Source: Forficula auricularia (lineage: Eukaryota; Arthropoda; Insecta; Dermaptera; Forficulidae). From it: a stretch of DNA of 64,000 nt. Below the pieces are notes generated by a model, which made no database searches, was not told where the DNA came from, and worked only from the letters and a program-made list of their open reading frames with translations. The stretch spans positions 16,368,306 to 16,432,305 of the forward strand of contig JALMQS010000070.1 of the NCBI GenBank assembly GCA_024734495.1, written 5' to 3'. Below, piece after piece: positions 20,991 to 32,735 of this stretch. Numbering within the stretch: position 1 is the stretch's first letter; the number at the start of each line of letters is the position of its first letter. A program made the position numbers and the translations under genes.

Positions 20991-21454
20991 AACATTGGCT
21001 TGGCCGTACACGCTGTAAGCTATTTACATGAACCATTTCGAGTCAATTTCGACCACCCCCCCCCCCTGCAGCTCCTAAACCCATTGGAGATGCAAAGATG
21101 ACATTTTACACATATAATTATGTAATCCATCTTGAATAGAGTACCAAATTTCAATAATATAGCGTAAATAGATTCTGAGATATTGACCTGAGAAAATAGC
21201 TAATTTTGGCAGTCACTGACTCACTGACAGGTCATCAAAACCTATAGGGTATTTCCAATAGTTCCAGAATCATGAAATTTCGCCTGCTAGTAGAGTTTGT
21301 GAGACAAAGAAAGGAAAAATTCAAAAAATCCAAACTTTCTCTCTTAAACCCTTTCAAAAGGGGGAGGATCAAAAATGAAAATTCTAGCCCGTTTGACCAA
21401 AATCAACTTAAATTTTTCATAGCGCTTTTCATGTAGCTTACAAAAAGAAGAGAA
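20991..21454. repeat. Diverged relative of the Helitron-like 5' region
   Basis: CACTGACTCACTGACAGGTC followed by ATCATGAAATTTCG and AAGAAAGGAAAAATTC parallels the TCAC tract, GAAACATGAAATTT and AAGAAAGGATTTTTTG order at 4903-5020. A C tract is at about 21054-21068. No terminal hairpin is seen here. Confidence 0.4.
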
Positions 21455-21903
21455 ATCCCAACCAAAATATTATGTGAAAAAACAGTCAAAGTTCGTAAAA
21501 AGTAGTGAAATCTACTATGCAGCCAAGTTATATCTCGTCAGGAATAATTAAGTTGAAAAAATAGTAATTTCAATTCAAAATGCATTCTTTCTATTTTGAA
21601 TGATAATCTAAATTTATGGATTCTAAATTTTAGATTATTTTCATAAAACCTGGCTGTTACGAATTATAATGTAAGGGTTAATTAACTAAATTCGTGAACA
21701 GCCAAGTTTCATGAAAATAATTCAAATTAAAAATTTAGGATCCATAAATTTAGATTGTCATTCAAAATGGAAAGAATTCATTTTAATTGAAACTACTATT
21801 TTCTCAACTTAATTATTCCTAGCGAATATAACTTGGCTGCACAGTAGATTTCACTACTTTTTCGAACTTGGCCTGTTTTTTCACAGAATGTTTTGGTTGG
21901 GAT
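21455..21903. mobile_element. Foldback MITE, about 449 bp
   Basis: Arms of about 210 bp are inverted copies: ATCCCAACCAAAATATTATG at the left end, its complement at the right end (…TTTTGGTTGGGAT), with TATATCTCG, AATTAAGTTGA and GATTCTAAATTT blocks in the same mirrored order. The centre is about 40 bp. No coding capacity. Confidence 0.85.
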
Positions 21904-22150
21904 ATTATTTAATACCAACGACTTTGTAATAATCAAAGCACCGTTTTGGAAAGAGTCCACGAGTTCAAGAAAACATGTATAGCAGTTTGTTCTGAGGCAG
22001 GTGGCTCTCTTCGTGTGTTATTGACATTTTTACAGCCATCCCAATCACTCTCGTATGGGGTGCCATTGAAATTGTGAAAAGGGCTAAATGTAGAAAAAGT
22101 ATTATAAGTTGAAAGTTTTTGTTTTGCCGAGAGTACAGAGTTGTTGATTC

Positions 22151-22452
22151 ACAAAGAGAAACGAAATAAACATATACACATATATATCAAGATGATATAT
22201 CTGTATATATATATTATTTATTTGTTTGACTATAGTTTCGAAGACTTGGCTTCATCATCAGTCTTTCTTCAATTATAAATGTTTTTCATGGAGTCAATAT
22301 CATATGGATACTGAAAACTTGGTTCCTTCGTCACTGGAAAGTAGCAACTAAACTTCTCAACTAAATATAACATATATCATCTTGATATATATGTGTATAT
22401 GTTTATTTGCATCAAGCAGAAGACAATCTCTTTGTTTTCTTTGTCTTTGTGA
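22151..22452. mobile_element. Penelope-related palindromic unit with hammerhead-like core
   Basis: Outer arms are inverted (CACAAAGAGAAACGAAATAA at 22151 against TTTCTTTGTCTTTGTG at 22452, and ATATATCAAGATGATATAT on both sides). The inner region holds a minus-strand core at 22212-22278. A related arm occurs at about 10840-10910 and a degenerate core at 61770-61800. Confidence 0.65.
22212..22278 (-). ncRNA. Hammerhead-ribozyme-like core with GUC site
   Basis: On the minus strand CUGAUGA (22261-22255), perfect stem II GAAG/CUUC, GAAA (22239-22236), C-UAUA-GUC. Core, stem II and the GUC cleavage triplet fit the consensus. Adjacent sequences do not form an evident stem I, which weakens the case for activity. 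Confidence 0.55.
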
Positions 22453-23344
22453 GAAACGGACGGCCACACCCTTAAGCGTAGGCCCAAACTGGCCCATATA
22501 TGGTAAGTATTTAGTCCTCATTTTATTTATTAGCTATCAATATAATATAATTTGAATTTCCGTCCAATCAAAATAAATCAAATGACGCCCTTTGAATATA
22601 ATTCCTCTCTCTAAGCCACTTTAACTCGTTCAGACTTTCTAAAAACACCCTCAACACAGAAAATTGTGAAAATCAATGTTCAATACCACACTGTATCAAT
22701 GCATTTTATTCTAACGATGTATCATTAGTATCAATCATTTTAACATCGTTTTGAAATATCAATAAAAAATAAAAAAGTGATAGGGAGATGATTTTATTAT
22801 TTTTTGAGAATATATCTATATTATCCATATTTACATAATGAGAGAGAAGAAAACAGAGAATATTTCTCGAAATTTAGTATCTGTATAGGGATCTAAGATT
22901 ATCTTTCATTCATGAATATTTAAAGTCTCATATATTCCAGTTCATTCTAGGGGTAGATCAACACAAAAGTATTTCATTATAATTTGACTTTGTAAAGAGC
23001 TAGATTGGTTATCCTGTAAATATTCATTTTGGAATATGAGGCAAATTTATATATCAATAGTTGTTCTAAGGTAAAAGTTTTGAATTAACTTTGATCTTTC
23101 TTATTCCATTATTATGGTTTCATATACCTACGATAAAGGATAAAGAGGACTATTAATCCCACCTTTGTTATACGGCTAAGTGTGTCTGTTAATTATAAGA
23201 GAATTTTTTATAAACTATATAAGTAAGCTAGAAATATGAATTGTACTAGAAAAGAGATATTAAATTGGATTCCTCTCTCCAAATATATAATAACTTTTAT
23301 TAATTTACAATGTTATATTTTGAAATAAATTCTTAATTGTTTAT
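22453..23344. other. Unassigned AT-rich stretch
   Basis: No gene or repeat partner seen. Confidence 0.5.
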
Positions 23345-23910
23345 TGTGTATTGAAATTAATACAATAAAAACAATCATAAAAAAACATTTATTGTATCTA
23401 GAAAAGTTTTGGGATAAATTCCCCTTTATCAATGATAATTTGAAAATTGGTCTTTTCCAATTCCAAATCTTAGATAAAAAAACGAAATTTAGATAAAAAT
23501 ATTAATTTTGGGAATTAAGCGAAATTTTAAACAACAAGAATTCAATTTACAAAAGGCCAAATATGGATTTTTTTAGGATTTATCAGGAATTTTTAGAAGA
23601 GAAAAATTATTTATCAAAAATATTTATAAGTTTTTATGGAATTTGGTTTTGGTACTTGGTGAAACATTTTTTTAAATTATTTGATAAAAAATATTTACAT
23701 TTTTATTTAAGGTAATCTTATCTATAAGACATTTTTTAGCATTTTCTATTTTTCAAAATATTTATTTTTGTTTATAGCTGCTTTATTATTCTTCCATAAA
23801 GCAACTTATTTTAAATTGTCATTAATAAAGGGAAAATTTATTCCGAAACGTTTGGTATTTTAATAAACCTTTTATGATTATTTTTATAAAAAACTATAAT
23901 TATGTGTTTA
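23345..23910. mobile_element. Diverged Penelope-related inverted pair
   Basis: The left arm (AACAATCATAAAAAAACATT, then GGATAAATTCCCCTTTATCA) is the inverse of the right arm near 23810-23890 (CATTAATAAAGGG, ATTCCGAAACGTTTGG, ATAAACCTTTTATGATTA). The right arm keeps CCGAAACGTTT and the left an altered CCCAAAACTTTT. CUGANGA has decayed on both sides, so no ribozyme is called. Confidence 0.55.
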
Positions 23911-24669
23911 AAATAATTGTAAAGGTATTGTGTTTTTGTTAAACCTGAGTTTAAATTTAAAATTCTTTAAATTTACACATTATGTTTTTGCTGTGACTTA
24001 AATCACTTTATCACTATAACATTATATGATAGCCGGTATATGGAGAAGTATTTGTTTTAATTGTTAAATTAAAATATAATCACGTGACTCAAAACGCCTC
24101 GAAAAAATGAATCAATGAAATCATGGTTATACAGAATAAAGTTATACGGAGTGATAAAATAAATATACCTATATTATTTATTCGAGGTCCATTTTGAAAT
24201 AATTTAAAAAAAAGCATACAAAGGTGACGTCACAACTAGCTTGTGCATTTCGTTGCCTTTAAAATCCGTTTAAAAAAGCAACTACATTGAAAATTATTAA
24301 GCCTAATTTTCTTTTATTTATTTATTTATTTATTTATTATTTTAGAAATGACTGAAAAGTTCAATCTGGCGCCAAATTACAATATTTTGACTAATTAAAT
24401 TTTTGGCTTGGTAGCTTCAGAACTTTGAATTAAAAATGCAGAAAGTAAGAGAAAAATATTTATATGACGAGGTCTTAAGCAATGAGCTAAAATTGGATAC
24501 CCGAGTATTTATTAAAATAAGCTTTCTAATTCGAGCCCTTCAGCGATATATACTATATATTTATATAGTAGATACTTATGGTATTAGTCTATGTATCATC
24601 GAATGAAAAACCGCATGTGAGACATTGGTCTGCATGAATCTATATATATTGTCTGTCGCTGTCGGTTAA
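23911..24669. other. AT-rich stretch with (TTTA)n
   Basis: A (TTTA)n microsatellite is at about 24312-24340. No gene seen. Confidence 0.55.
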
Positions 24670-25373
24670 CATACAGGGTATGGTCAAGTAATGTAATCGT
24701 GCATGAAACAAGTGGTTTTTTCCTTCTTTTTTTCGAAATATCTAAAAAACGACTGAAACTATTTTGATTAAAAAGATTGAGCTAAACCATGGGATTTCGC
24801 TCTATAAAAAAGCTCTAATAAGTGAACATCGAAAAAATTATATTTTTCGAGATAATAATTGTTTTGTCAAAATGTCTGTTAGTTAGTCTGTCTGGTTGTC
24901 TGGTTGTCCGTTAGTCTGTACGTTACCAAATTTTTATGGACGAGCTAGCTCAAAAACTAGTCTGAATAACGAAACCAAATTTCACACGTAGTTTTGGTCC
25001 AGTGAGATTAAGAGCTGATTAGATTTTGGTGCATATCGACTCAAAATTAAGGGGGGTGGAGGGGGGATTAAAAATGAAAAATCTAGGTCGTTTGAGCAAA
25101 CTCAACCAAATTTTGTATACATAATCTGTGGACCCCCAGAAGTCTAAAAATGCAAAAACTAACCGCCCAAAATGGGAGGGTGAAGGTGTAGGGTCAAAAA
25201 ATGAAAATCTTGGCCATTTACCAAACTCAACCAAATTTCGTAACATAATCAATGGGGCACCAGAAGTAAAAAAGCAAAAACTAACCCCCGCTACATGATT
25301 ATAAATAATTTTAGGGGCCAGGTTGTATGGTAAAGTCAAGTGGATGGCCACATCAGAACACGTCAGCTTATTT
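24670..25373 (+). repeat. Dispersed repeat Rep-A, copy 2
   Basis: Same block order and orientation as 14671-15449, from ACATACAGGGTATGGTCAAG to GGCCACATCAGAACACGTCA. The minisatellite part is short and degenerate (GTCTGGTTGTCTGGTTGTCC). The 110-codon minus-strand frame at 25019-25351 arises from its internal repeated blocks (DFWGSTDY-type repeats) and is not a gene. Confidence 0.8.
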
Positions 25374-25857
25374 CATTTTAGATTTCTACTGCAAATTTTA
25401 TTTTTTCATGAAACGGATTGATATGGTTTATGAATTTATTTAAATGTCTATTTTTACATCCAGAACATTATATTATTATTACCTATATTATCTACAATTC
25501 TACATAAACAAGGTAGTAGAGAATATTTAATTTAATCTTGAATTGTCAAGAATACATAATATATTTTATAGAATTTAAATTTGTATTGATGCCTCAAAAG
25601 TGCGTTGGATATTCCGCGCTCGCAAATGCAACCTGTACACAGAGCGTTCTATTTGAATGCATATCCACCTATTACCAGGGGCTACTGGAAATTTCTAATA
25701 AGACTACTACTTATATATATCAATAGTATTTCACGGTAGGCCGTGTCTAAAATGCACTTTATACTCTTAAAAATAATTGAGGAACCCAAAGATCTCTCTC
25801 GTTAGATTTTTTAGTTATATATATTTAGTATATATATAATTATAATATATACACTAG
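25374..25857. other. Unassigned stretch
   Basis: No gene recognised; the tail is (TA)-rich. Confidence 0.5.
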
Positions 25858-26115
25858 CTGCGATGCCCGCCTTCGACCGGCCTCTTGCTAGCCAATAGGC
25901 TTCGCCCATGGACCCATTCCCCCGTCCCTGAATCCTCCCTTCTATCCTTCCGATCACTCTCCACCCCACTAACCCTATACCCTTCGCTGGGGCAAAATTT
26001 AAAATCTCTGAGAGTTATGGTTGCGGAAACTCAGGGGGCTACATACGTAGGCACTGGCCAATGGATTTTCGGCGCCTTTTTGGCCCCTGGGGACCACGGT
26101 TTTATGTCCTAAACT
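25858..26115. repeat. GC-rich unclassified block after a TA-rich tract
   Basis: A TATATATA tract leads into ACTAGCTGCGATGCCCGCC and a GC-rich stretch. This kind of junction is familiar from animal interspersed repeats, but I cannot name the family from this copy and there is no second copy here. The 75-codon frame inside has no recognisable motif. Confidence 0.35.
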
Positions 26116-27212
26116 CGATTTCCAACTTATTAAGGGCGATTCATTCCACTTAGAAGTTATAAAATGAAATTAACTTTTTTCATCTCTGAGATACAAGCTC
26201 TCAGAGTCAGGACTCAGACTGCCCATCGCAATATTTCCTCATTATATTCAATGAATATAAATGTGAAACTAAAAAAATACATAGATCCATGAGATCAATA
26301 TCTCGAAAACACGAAGATACGAAGTCTTTTGTGTTTAAGACAACAAAATCAAAAATCCCCCATTTTTTGGTTCAGGGGTTGAATTTTGAAAAAGTGAAAA
26401 AACTATCCCGAGATATTTCAACAATAGACTTATGCACTAAAATTGAATGTAAAACTTTAAAAATCCCAGGAGATAGAGCACTTTAAAAATTTCAAATATT
26501 TACACCAAAATGACTGTATCTCAGATTCAGGGGCAAATAGAGAAATAATCTACACTCCAAATTTCATCTTTCTAAGTCCAGAAAATTAGGCTAAATTTCA
26601 TCATCATCATGATATATCAACGTTTACTATTTTGTGTTTTAGAGACATATGTCTTAAATTAACTAAATTTGTATCTAAAAATTTACAAATAAAAAATGTA
26701 TATAGATTTCAGAATAGTTTCTTTCCATCTCTTATTTAGTTTTACATGGCTTTCTTTCTCGGCTGGGTCGATGGTCCTTGGCAATTTTGTGAAGTCTGTC
26801 GCCTGGAATTCTGTCTATATGGGCGCATTATTCACGTCTACGAACTTTAACCCATTTAGCAATATCTTTGATATTACTCTGGACTCGCAGATCATTTTAT
26901 CACGTAAAGCTCTTTTCGTGAATTTTATTATTAAATTACTTTAGCTCAAAATAAAGGTTACTAAATGAACATTTTAGTGTGGCTTTACCGCGAGGCCAGG
27001 TTCCGGCGAAAGCGCTGAACCTGCCTTACGCCGGTCCTGCTTACCTATATTCAATACTAGTAAATTCAAATGTTTTCAGCAAAAAAAAAGTTTTACCTCA
27101 AAATAATGCACAATTGTGTAATTAAAATTATTCGTAAAAATAATAATTAAATCATTTTGTAAAATTTTAATTATTATATTTTTAAAATTTGTAATTATTA
27201 TCTCATTTCGAA
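26116..27212. other. Unassigned stretch with one GC-rich hairpin
   Basis: Mostly AT-rich; see 26994-27035 for the structured part. The frame at 26696-26944 is not convincing as an exon. Confidence 0.45.
26993..27035 (+). other. GC-rich structured hairpin
   Basis: CAGGTTC and GAACCTG (7 bp, extendable with one bulge) enclose a GC-GAAA-GC mini-hairpin. An alternative 6-bp pairing CCGGCG/CGCCGG competes with it. It stands out in AT-rich DNA. Function unknown. Confidence 0.4.
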
Positions 27213-27214
27213 TA

Positions 27215-28111
27215 TACCGGGTGAGTTTTTTTTTATCTTGAGACAGTCTTATAACTCAAAAACATTGCATTATATGGAAAAAGTTTCAAATAAAAAATTA
27301 TTTATATCGAGGGGAAACTAAACTACGCTATTGTTTGTCGACGCAGAACAAGCTTTCAAAGGTATTTTAAGGTCAAGTTGTGTTTTTTAAATGGAACTCT
27401 ATATTTTTCTTTACGTCACCATATTCTACAAAATAAAAAACTGAACAACTTTCATAAGAATTATTTTTTTATACAACATCAAATAAACAAAATACATGAA
27501 TCAATTATAACTCAAAAAAAATCTTAAGTTAAATAATTGTTAAAAACAATTATCAATAATAATGATTAAATAATTAATTATTAAATAAATAATTATTAAA
27601 TTGAAGTCACAACAATGAAAATAAGGGTTTATAATTATATTAAAACTTCTTTATACTCAGATTTAAGAGATTATTTTCAACTTAATAGAACTACTTAAAA
27701 TTCTTGAGCTTAAAAAAGTTTATTTCTCGTGTTAATCCAGTAGATAGTTAAATTGTATTACTATAATAAAAATGAAGTATTTTTTTGAAATGGTCTTAAT
27801 TTATGATGAATGTGGAAGAAGTGTTATGGGGCTGCCTTCGAAATGGATGCCGAGCGTTTTCCTGATAGAAATACCCCCACAAGCTTCATTTTATCGTGTT
27901 GTAAATCGGTTAAAAAAATAAGGAAGTTGGAACTGGAATGCGATACACTCTGGAATGTGAAATGCCCTTGAAAGCTTGTTCTAGGTCATTAAACAATAAC
28001 ATAGTTTAGTTTCCCCCTTGATATAAATAAACTTTTATTTGAAATTTTTTTCATATAATGCACTGTTTTTGAGTTATAAGACTGTCTCAAGATAAAAAAA
28101 CTCACCCGGTA
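27215..28111 (+). mobile_element. Tc1/mariner-type element, TA duplication, long TIRs
   Basis: TA on both sides (27213-27214 and 28112-28113). The ends TACCGGGTGAGTTTTTTT are inverted and the similarity extends about 160 bp inward (for example GAGACAGTCTTATAACTCAA). TA target duplication places it in the Tc1/mariner group. A broken transposase N-terminus lies at 27787-27930. Confidence 0.85.
27787..27930 (+). pseudogene. Transposase N-terminal helix-turn-helix remnant
   Basis: EMVLIYDECGRSVM, then after a one-base frameshift AAFEMDAERFPDRNTPTS, then FYRVVNRLKK, a stop and GSW. The pattern (M-V-x-x-Y-x-E-C, A-x-x-x-x-x-E-R-F-P-x-R-x-x-P, R-V-x-x-R-L-x-x-x-G-S) is the DUF4817-type DNA-binding domain found in front of insect mariner-like transposases. 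At least two shifts and one stop make it dead, and the DDE catalytic domain is absent. It fits the TIR element that encloses it. Confidence 0.68.
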
Positions 28112-28113
28112 TA

Positions 28114-28930
28114 CTATTTTATTGCTAAATATTTTTTCTTTTCTTTAGCATGTTAATGTTTAGAAGTTGAAAACCTGCAGGAATACAGTGGAAATTTCCC
28201 TGATAAATAAATGGTCTCGAAACTCATTAAATGATAGTTAAAACTATTTTTATTTTATGCTTATTTCCACACAAATACATTTTGCTGTTAGCTCAAAGCA
28301 CGTTTATTTTCATATCTCATTGGAGTATTGTTCTTTTTTACATTTACACTGATTGAATACTTTCAGTATATCGTTGCATATACTTACAATAATAATCATT
28401 AAGTACGAAATTCGTTGCAAAGCCAGTTGGAAAAGAATTGCAATTAATTCTATTTATTTGCGGCCCTTGGAAATTTTTAAGTCATTAATGCGGCCCGTGT
28501 GCAATTTGGTTGGCCAGATCATCTACCTCATCATTTTTTATTACACGATCAAAATACTTTTTGATAATGTTTATGGTAAAGTAAAAAAATAAAAATAAAT
28601 AAATAATAAAGTTAGTTCCTCTTGAAAATCGATACTCGGCTACTCTTGGTAAAAATTCTTTTCAAATTAATAATAAAGATATTTGTTTCTGGTGAAAGAT
28701 CGAAACCAAATTTTTTATTAAAATCACCATAATTGAAAGTAAAAATCAACTTTACCGATATTATTCCAAATTCATGGAGAGTGAGTTTAGTCACTAAACA
28801 CTAAAATGTATTTTTGTTGCGCTTTATTCATTAAAAATAGTGTACTTTTGTAACATCCTGTATACTTGTTATCTTATTTAAAGAAGCATGAAATTTAAAT
28901 TAGAATGAAGTAGTGTATGAATTTTCTAGA
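28114..28930. other. Unassigned stretch
   Basis: GCGGCCCTTGGAAATTTTTA and GCGGCCCGTGTGC near 28460-28515, followed by GGTTGGCCAGATC, resemble the subterminal part of a hAT element, without a partner end. No gene seen. Confidence 0.4.
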
Positions 28931-29260
28931 TATCACAATTATATGCCCAACCGGGGAAAAATAAGAGTTGGGAATGAAGCATGTAGGACATTTGAGTCCG
29001 GTTAATTCATGTGCGGATGCGGTTATTCCCCACATGACCACATGGCAGCCGCATGTTTATTCCATAATGAATGGGGACAGTTGCTTTTCTCTTGAACCCT
29101 TCATGGCAATGGTATTCAAACCCCTGTGAAGGGAAGAGGCGAGAGGATATGGCCTATGCAGCCAACCAGGCCTCAGGCTGCACATCGCACTGTGTTAAAA
29201 GACGATCAATCTTACCCTACACGAGCATGTAGTTAGGCGTATATGACGACAAACGCTCGT
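28931..29260. other. GC-richer unclassified block
   Basis: Composition is distinct from its neighbours (for example GAAGAGGCGAGAGGATATGG, GCCAACCAGGCCTCAGGCTG). It has no partner in the window and no good frame. It may be a repeat body or a host regulatory block. Confidence 0.3.
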
Positions 29261-29639
29261 CCCGAAAGAGTGACTGTGCATAAATGTTGGTTTTTTTGGG
29301 TGTGGCAAAAAGAGAAAAAGAATACTGACAGAACAACAACAGCATGGATTGTTTTTACTTTTATATACCATAGATTACCATTTATGTGAAGCATTGGAAT
29401 TATTACATTTGTACGAGTATTATTCAGCCGTGCTAAGCACAAAGGGGGTAACTGACTTGTTTTCGACAAAAATGAGTTTTGAATTGTAGAGACTAAATTA
29501 TAAAATTTACAACAGTTTTACTTTATAATTAAGCAAAATAATTAAGTACTTACTTGATTAAAAATAACTCTCTGAATTATCATTTTTATTTTTTATTTTT
29601 TATTTATTTTTTAAATGAAATTGATGAGATAAAGAATTA

Positions 29640-30401
29640 CACCAATACCTCGCTTTCCGTTTTTTTTCGAAGTTGCGTCGCTGCTTAATTAGTACTAATT
29701 TTCACTGTGCGTCGTTAGATTTTCGAGATTGCGTTGTTTTGGGTTCGAGTCTTTAATTTTTTTTTTTGAAATTTTCTTTTTTTCATAAAGATGGCACCAC
29801 TTTTGTTTCTAATTGCGCCATGCCATCAAAACTCGGGGATTCCCTTTCTAACTGAAAATCAACGTAATTTTAATACAGTTTTATTTTCACTTTGTTTTGC
29901 TAATTTTAGAGTTCAGTTTCAATTATGTTGTGCTTTTTGTAACGTTTCAATTAGTGTGTTGTGCTTTTTTTAAAAGAGAATAATAAATTTTTATAAATTT
30001 TTACGGGTTGTTTATTGGCAGAGTTATATAACGTTGAAAAAAAAAGCTGTTCAGCAAACATTGGACCAATTTTTTCTGAAAAAAAGCCGACTTACGACAA
30101 CAGCCACTATGTACTCATCAGACAGTGATTAATTTTAATTTTGTTTTTCATAAATTAATTGAATAGTTTATTTTGTTTTAATTGAATAAGTCTTTTTTGT
30201 TTTTTGTATGTATGTAATAAAATTTTATATTATTTTTGTTTTTTAAATGTTTACTTTGTTCAATTTTCTTTTTAAAAAGTAGTATTTTCGTAACCCTGGA
30301 ACCTATCTTCGATCTTTACATGGTTTGCTATAGAAAATCTTAATTCACTTTGCGTCGTGATTTTTTGGAACGTAACCCAGACGCAAAGTGAGGTATTGGT
30401 G
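29640..30401 (+). mobile_element. Tigger/pogo-like MITE nested in the non-LTR fragment
   Basis: TA on both sides (29638-29639, 30402-30403). 21-bp inverted ends: CACCAATACCTCGCTTTCC on the left and CACCAATACCTCACTTTGC read inward from the right. The ATACCTCG core followed by TTGCG resembles Tigger/pogo termini. The undisturbed host sequence survives at about 9400 (GTTACACCAAAAAGGTGC). It keeps a short protein tail at 30001-30132. Confidence 0.78.
30001..30132 (+). pseudogene. Possible C-terminal tail of a pogo-type transposase
   Basis: An open stretch ends KAVQQTLDQFFLKKSRL...SSDSD before TAA at 30130-30132. A QQTLDxFF-KK segment near the end, followed by a short acidic tail, is reminiscent of Tigger/pogo proteins. 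It has the same orientation as the plus strand of the TIR element. No start or catalytic domain remains, so the identity is tentative. Confidence 0.4.
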
Positions 30402-30612
30402 TATACCAAAAAGGTGCATCCGCTATAGTACTGGGTTGGCTCCTCCATTGGGAAAAGAAGAAGTGGGGATTTTATGGGCTGGTAGTAGTTCAAGGTATCT
30501 GTGGGTGCAGGTATTAAGCAACTAAAGGTTATAAGTCGCGGGGAAGACAGTAGCTGGAAGAGAATTCCAATCTCTGGAGGTCATAGGGATAAATGAGTTG
30601 GCGAAAGGGATG

Positions 30613-30869
30613 GTAAATGGTTAAGTAGCTTAAGCGCTTAAGTAAGTAAATGAGTTTGCAAATCTTAACCTCTAAATTTCTTGAAATAATGTTTGTGACA
30701 GTTAGCCCCTTTGTTCTTAGCACGGCAGTATAAATTAAAATATGTTGTATAGCTATCTCATGACTATCATACACGCCCTGGGCCATTTTATGATGCTGAT
30801 TTTTACATAGATAGTTTGCTAGGGTCTTAAAGGCTAGCTGTGCAAACTTTGGTCTAAATCAAAGAAAGG
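30613..30869. other. Unassigned short stretch
   Basis: No gene seen. Confidence 0.5.
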
Positions 30870-31350
30870 GTTAGAAATTTTACCACCCTAATTTTGAGAC
30901 CAATTTCAACCAAAATCTAATCAGCTCTTAATATCAATATAAATTTCCTTTTAATATATGTTCTTTGGCTTTTGAACTTGAGCGTACACAAAATTTCTAT
31001 AAAATTATACAAATTTTAAAAGAAGAAATCATGAAAGCTGAATTTTGCTATGAAAAAGCTATATAAATATTTAAAAAAATATGTGAACATTTTCCCAGTG
31101 TACCAAATTGAAGGGAGGGCTTTAAAAAATAAAATCATCACTATAAGAACTTGATCATTCGATTGATTTGACAGAAATTTAGCTAACCTATATGAAATGG
31201 ATAGTAACATAAAATAGGGATTTTCAAAAATATACCTAGAAATATATCACTTTAAATTTTATTTTATTTTAATTTAAAAGAATGATGGGGTAAAATGTAT
31301 ATGGTAAAGTCATATGGATTGCCGAATCCCATTATATTTTATCAAGATAA
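30870..31350 (-). repeat. Diverged Rep-A fragment
   Basis: CAACCAAAATCTAATCAGCT and CTTAATATCAATA, followed later by TATGGTAAAGTCATATGG and ATTGCCGAATCCC, parallel the Rep-A blocks. Orientation and order fit the minus-strand copies, with much divergence. Confidence 0.5.
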
Positions 31351-32018
31351 TTAGGGGCAATTGTTATTTTCTTTCTATTTCCTTTTATTACATTTTTTTA
31401 TTTTAAAATCTACACATATACCATCCTAAATATTATTATATATTAAAAATTAGAAGATTCAATTAATTAGTGGTGTGTTCTATTGAAGACGGAGTCTTAG
31501 AACTCAATGCTGAATATATGCAAAGGCAGCCCAAAAATAATGAAAACCAGGAATTACGAATAAAAGATTAGAACGTCATGTTCACCCTCTTAAAAAGCTT
31601 AAAAAAAGAGCTGCAAATAAAAATCAATCTTTTTACTTGAATTTAAAATTAAAAATAATATTAATATATCGCCTTTAAAGTGGAAAATTACCGAGCAACG
31701 ATCAATCGGCCAGTTACTTTGTAGTTATTAGTGCAAATTTTCAACATATATTTGGGTTTTGTGATCTTGAGCCCCGAAAAAGACATTGATCTGTCTGATT
31801 GTTATCATAATATCTCAAAAATGGTTAATCTCAGGTATATTAAATTTAAAACTTAAGTTAATAATTCGAGATATCATAGCCAACTGAATATACAAATTAC
31901 GTTATTAATTTTTCGTCTTTTTCTGAAAAACAGATCAAAACATTTTTTGTTATTAAGTATTTATCCGTAATCATAACAGGTTTTTTGTTGTCTATAATTT
32001 TTATTAATTTTATATTAT
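31351..32018. other. Unassigned AT-rich stretch
   Basis: No gene or named repeat seen. Confidence 0.5.
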
Positions 32019-32210
32019 GGGGGGGTCAGGTTGGTCGAGTGGATAACGTACATAATCAACGCGGCGCACGGATTCAAGCCCGACTCGCTGCAATCCGACT
32101 TTAATCTAATCCTTACATAATTGCGAAAAAATTAATTAATAAATAGTATCGTAAAAGGGCTAATGGTTAATGCCGAGAAAGCCAATATATATATATATAT
32201 ATATAATATA
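32019..32210 (+). mobile_element. tRNA-derived SINE, family 2, copy 1
   Basis: The head has GGTTGGTCGAGTGGATAACG (A box) and GGATTCAAGCC (B box). The tail block TAGTATCGTAAAAGGGCTAA then GCCGAGAAAGCCA is shared with the minus-strand copy at 52532-52715. It ends in (AT)n. TATATTAT occurs on both sides and may be the target duplication. Confidence 0.72.
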
Positions 32211-32735
32211 TATTATATTATTATTTTGTTAAAGATATTATATACATTTATTTGAAAACATTTAGAAACTAAAGTTCTTGAGTTCAGAACACGGGATATT
32301 GTAGTTATTTAATGTACGACTTTCAAAAATAAAATAAAAATAAATACTAATAATAAATTTATATTAATTTAATAAACTTTTAATATTACTTTTAATTATT
32401 CTATATTAATTTAATGAAGGTCTGCTATTAATATGAGGTAAGTGCAAGTTTTCCTATTATTATGGACGCTGGACGAGTTAAAATCTATTTAGTTAGGGAT
32501 GGATTCAAATAGTCATATAATATATTTATTATAGAGGGAGGTACTGTCAACCGGAATAGTTTCGCCTCTACATCGCTGGTTGTTCAGAGTACAACTCAGA
32601 TTAATAATGAATATACTGCTTTATTGGTTGCCTATGTTAAAGTCAAAAATTATTAAGCCTGGCTGTCCCTGTCACATTTTACACACAGAATCACAAAAAG
32701 ATATTGGAAATGTGTGAATATGATTGGACTCTATT

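Larger units (their letters stand above)
29585..30612 (-). pseudogene. Second non-LTR C-terminal fragment, split by a Tigger-like element
   Basis: The minus-strand sequence at 30550-30612 gives FANSFIPMTSRDWNSLPA then TVFPATYNL and a stop, matching the copy at 9493-9687 (FANSFIPITSRGWNSLPA...). The 3' untranslated block (CCAAAAAGGTGCA) is cut at 29639/30402 by a TA-flanked DNA transposon, and the remaining 3' end continues at 29585-29639. Only the last part of the reverse-transcriptase polyprotein survives and it carries a premature stop relative to the other copy. Confidence 0.7.

Noticed and set aside
23345..23910. Hammerhead cores in the diverged inverted pair
   Set aside because: Only the CCGAAACGTTT box remains in one arm; CUGANGA is lost in both.
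25019..25351. 110-codon minus-strand frame with repeated DFWGSTDY-like units
   Set aside because: It lies entirely within Rep-A and its repeats follow the DNA tandem blocks; frames differ between copies.
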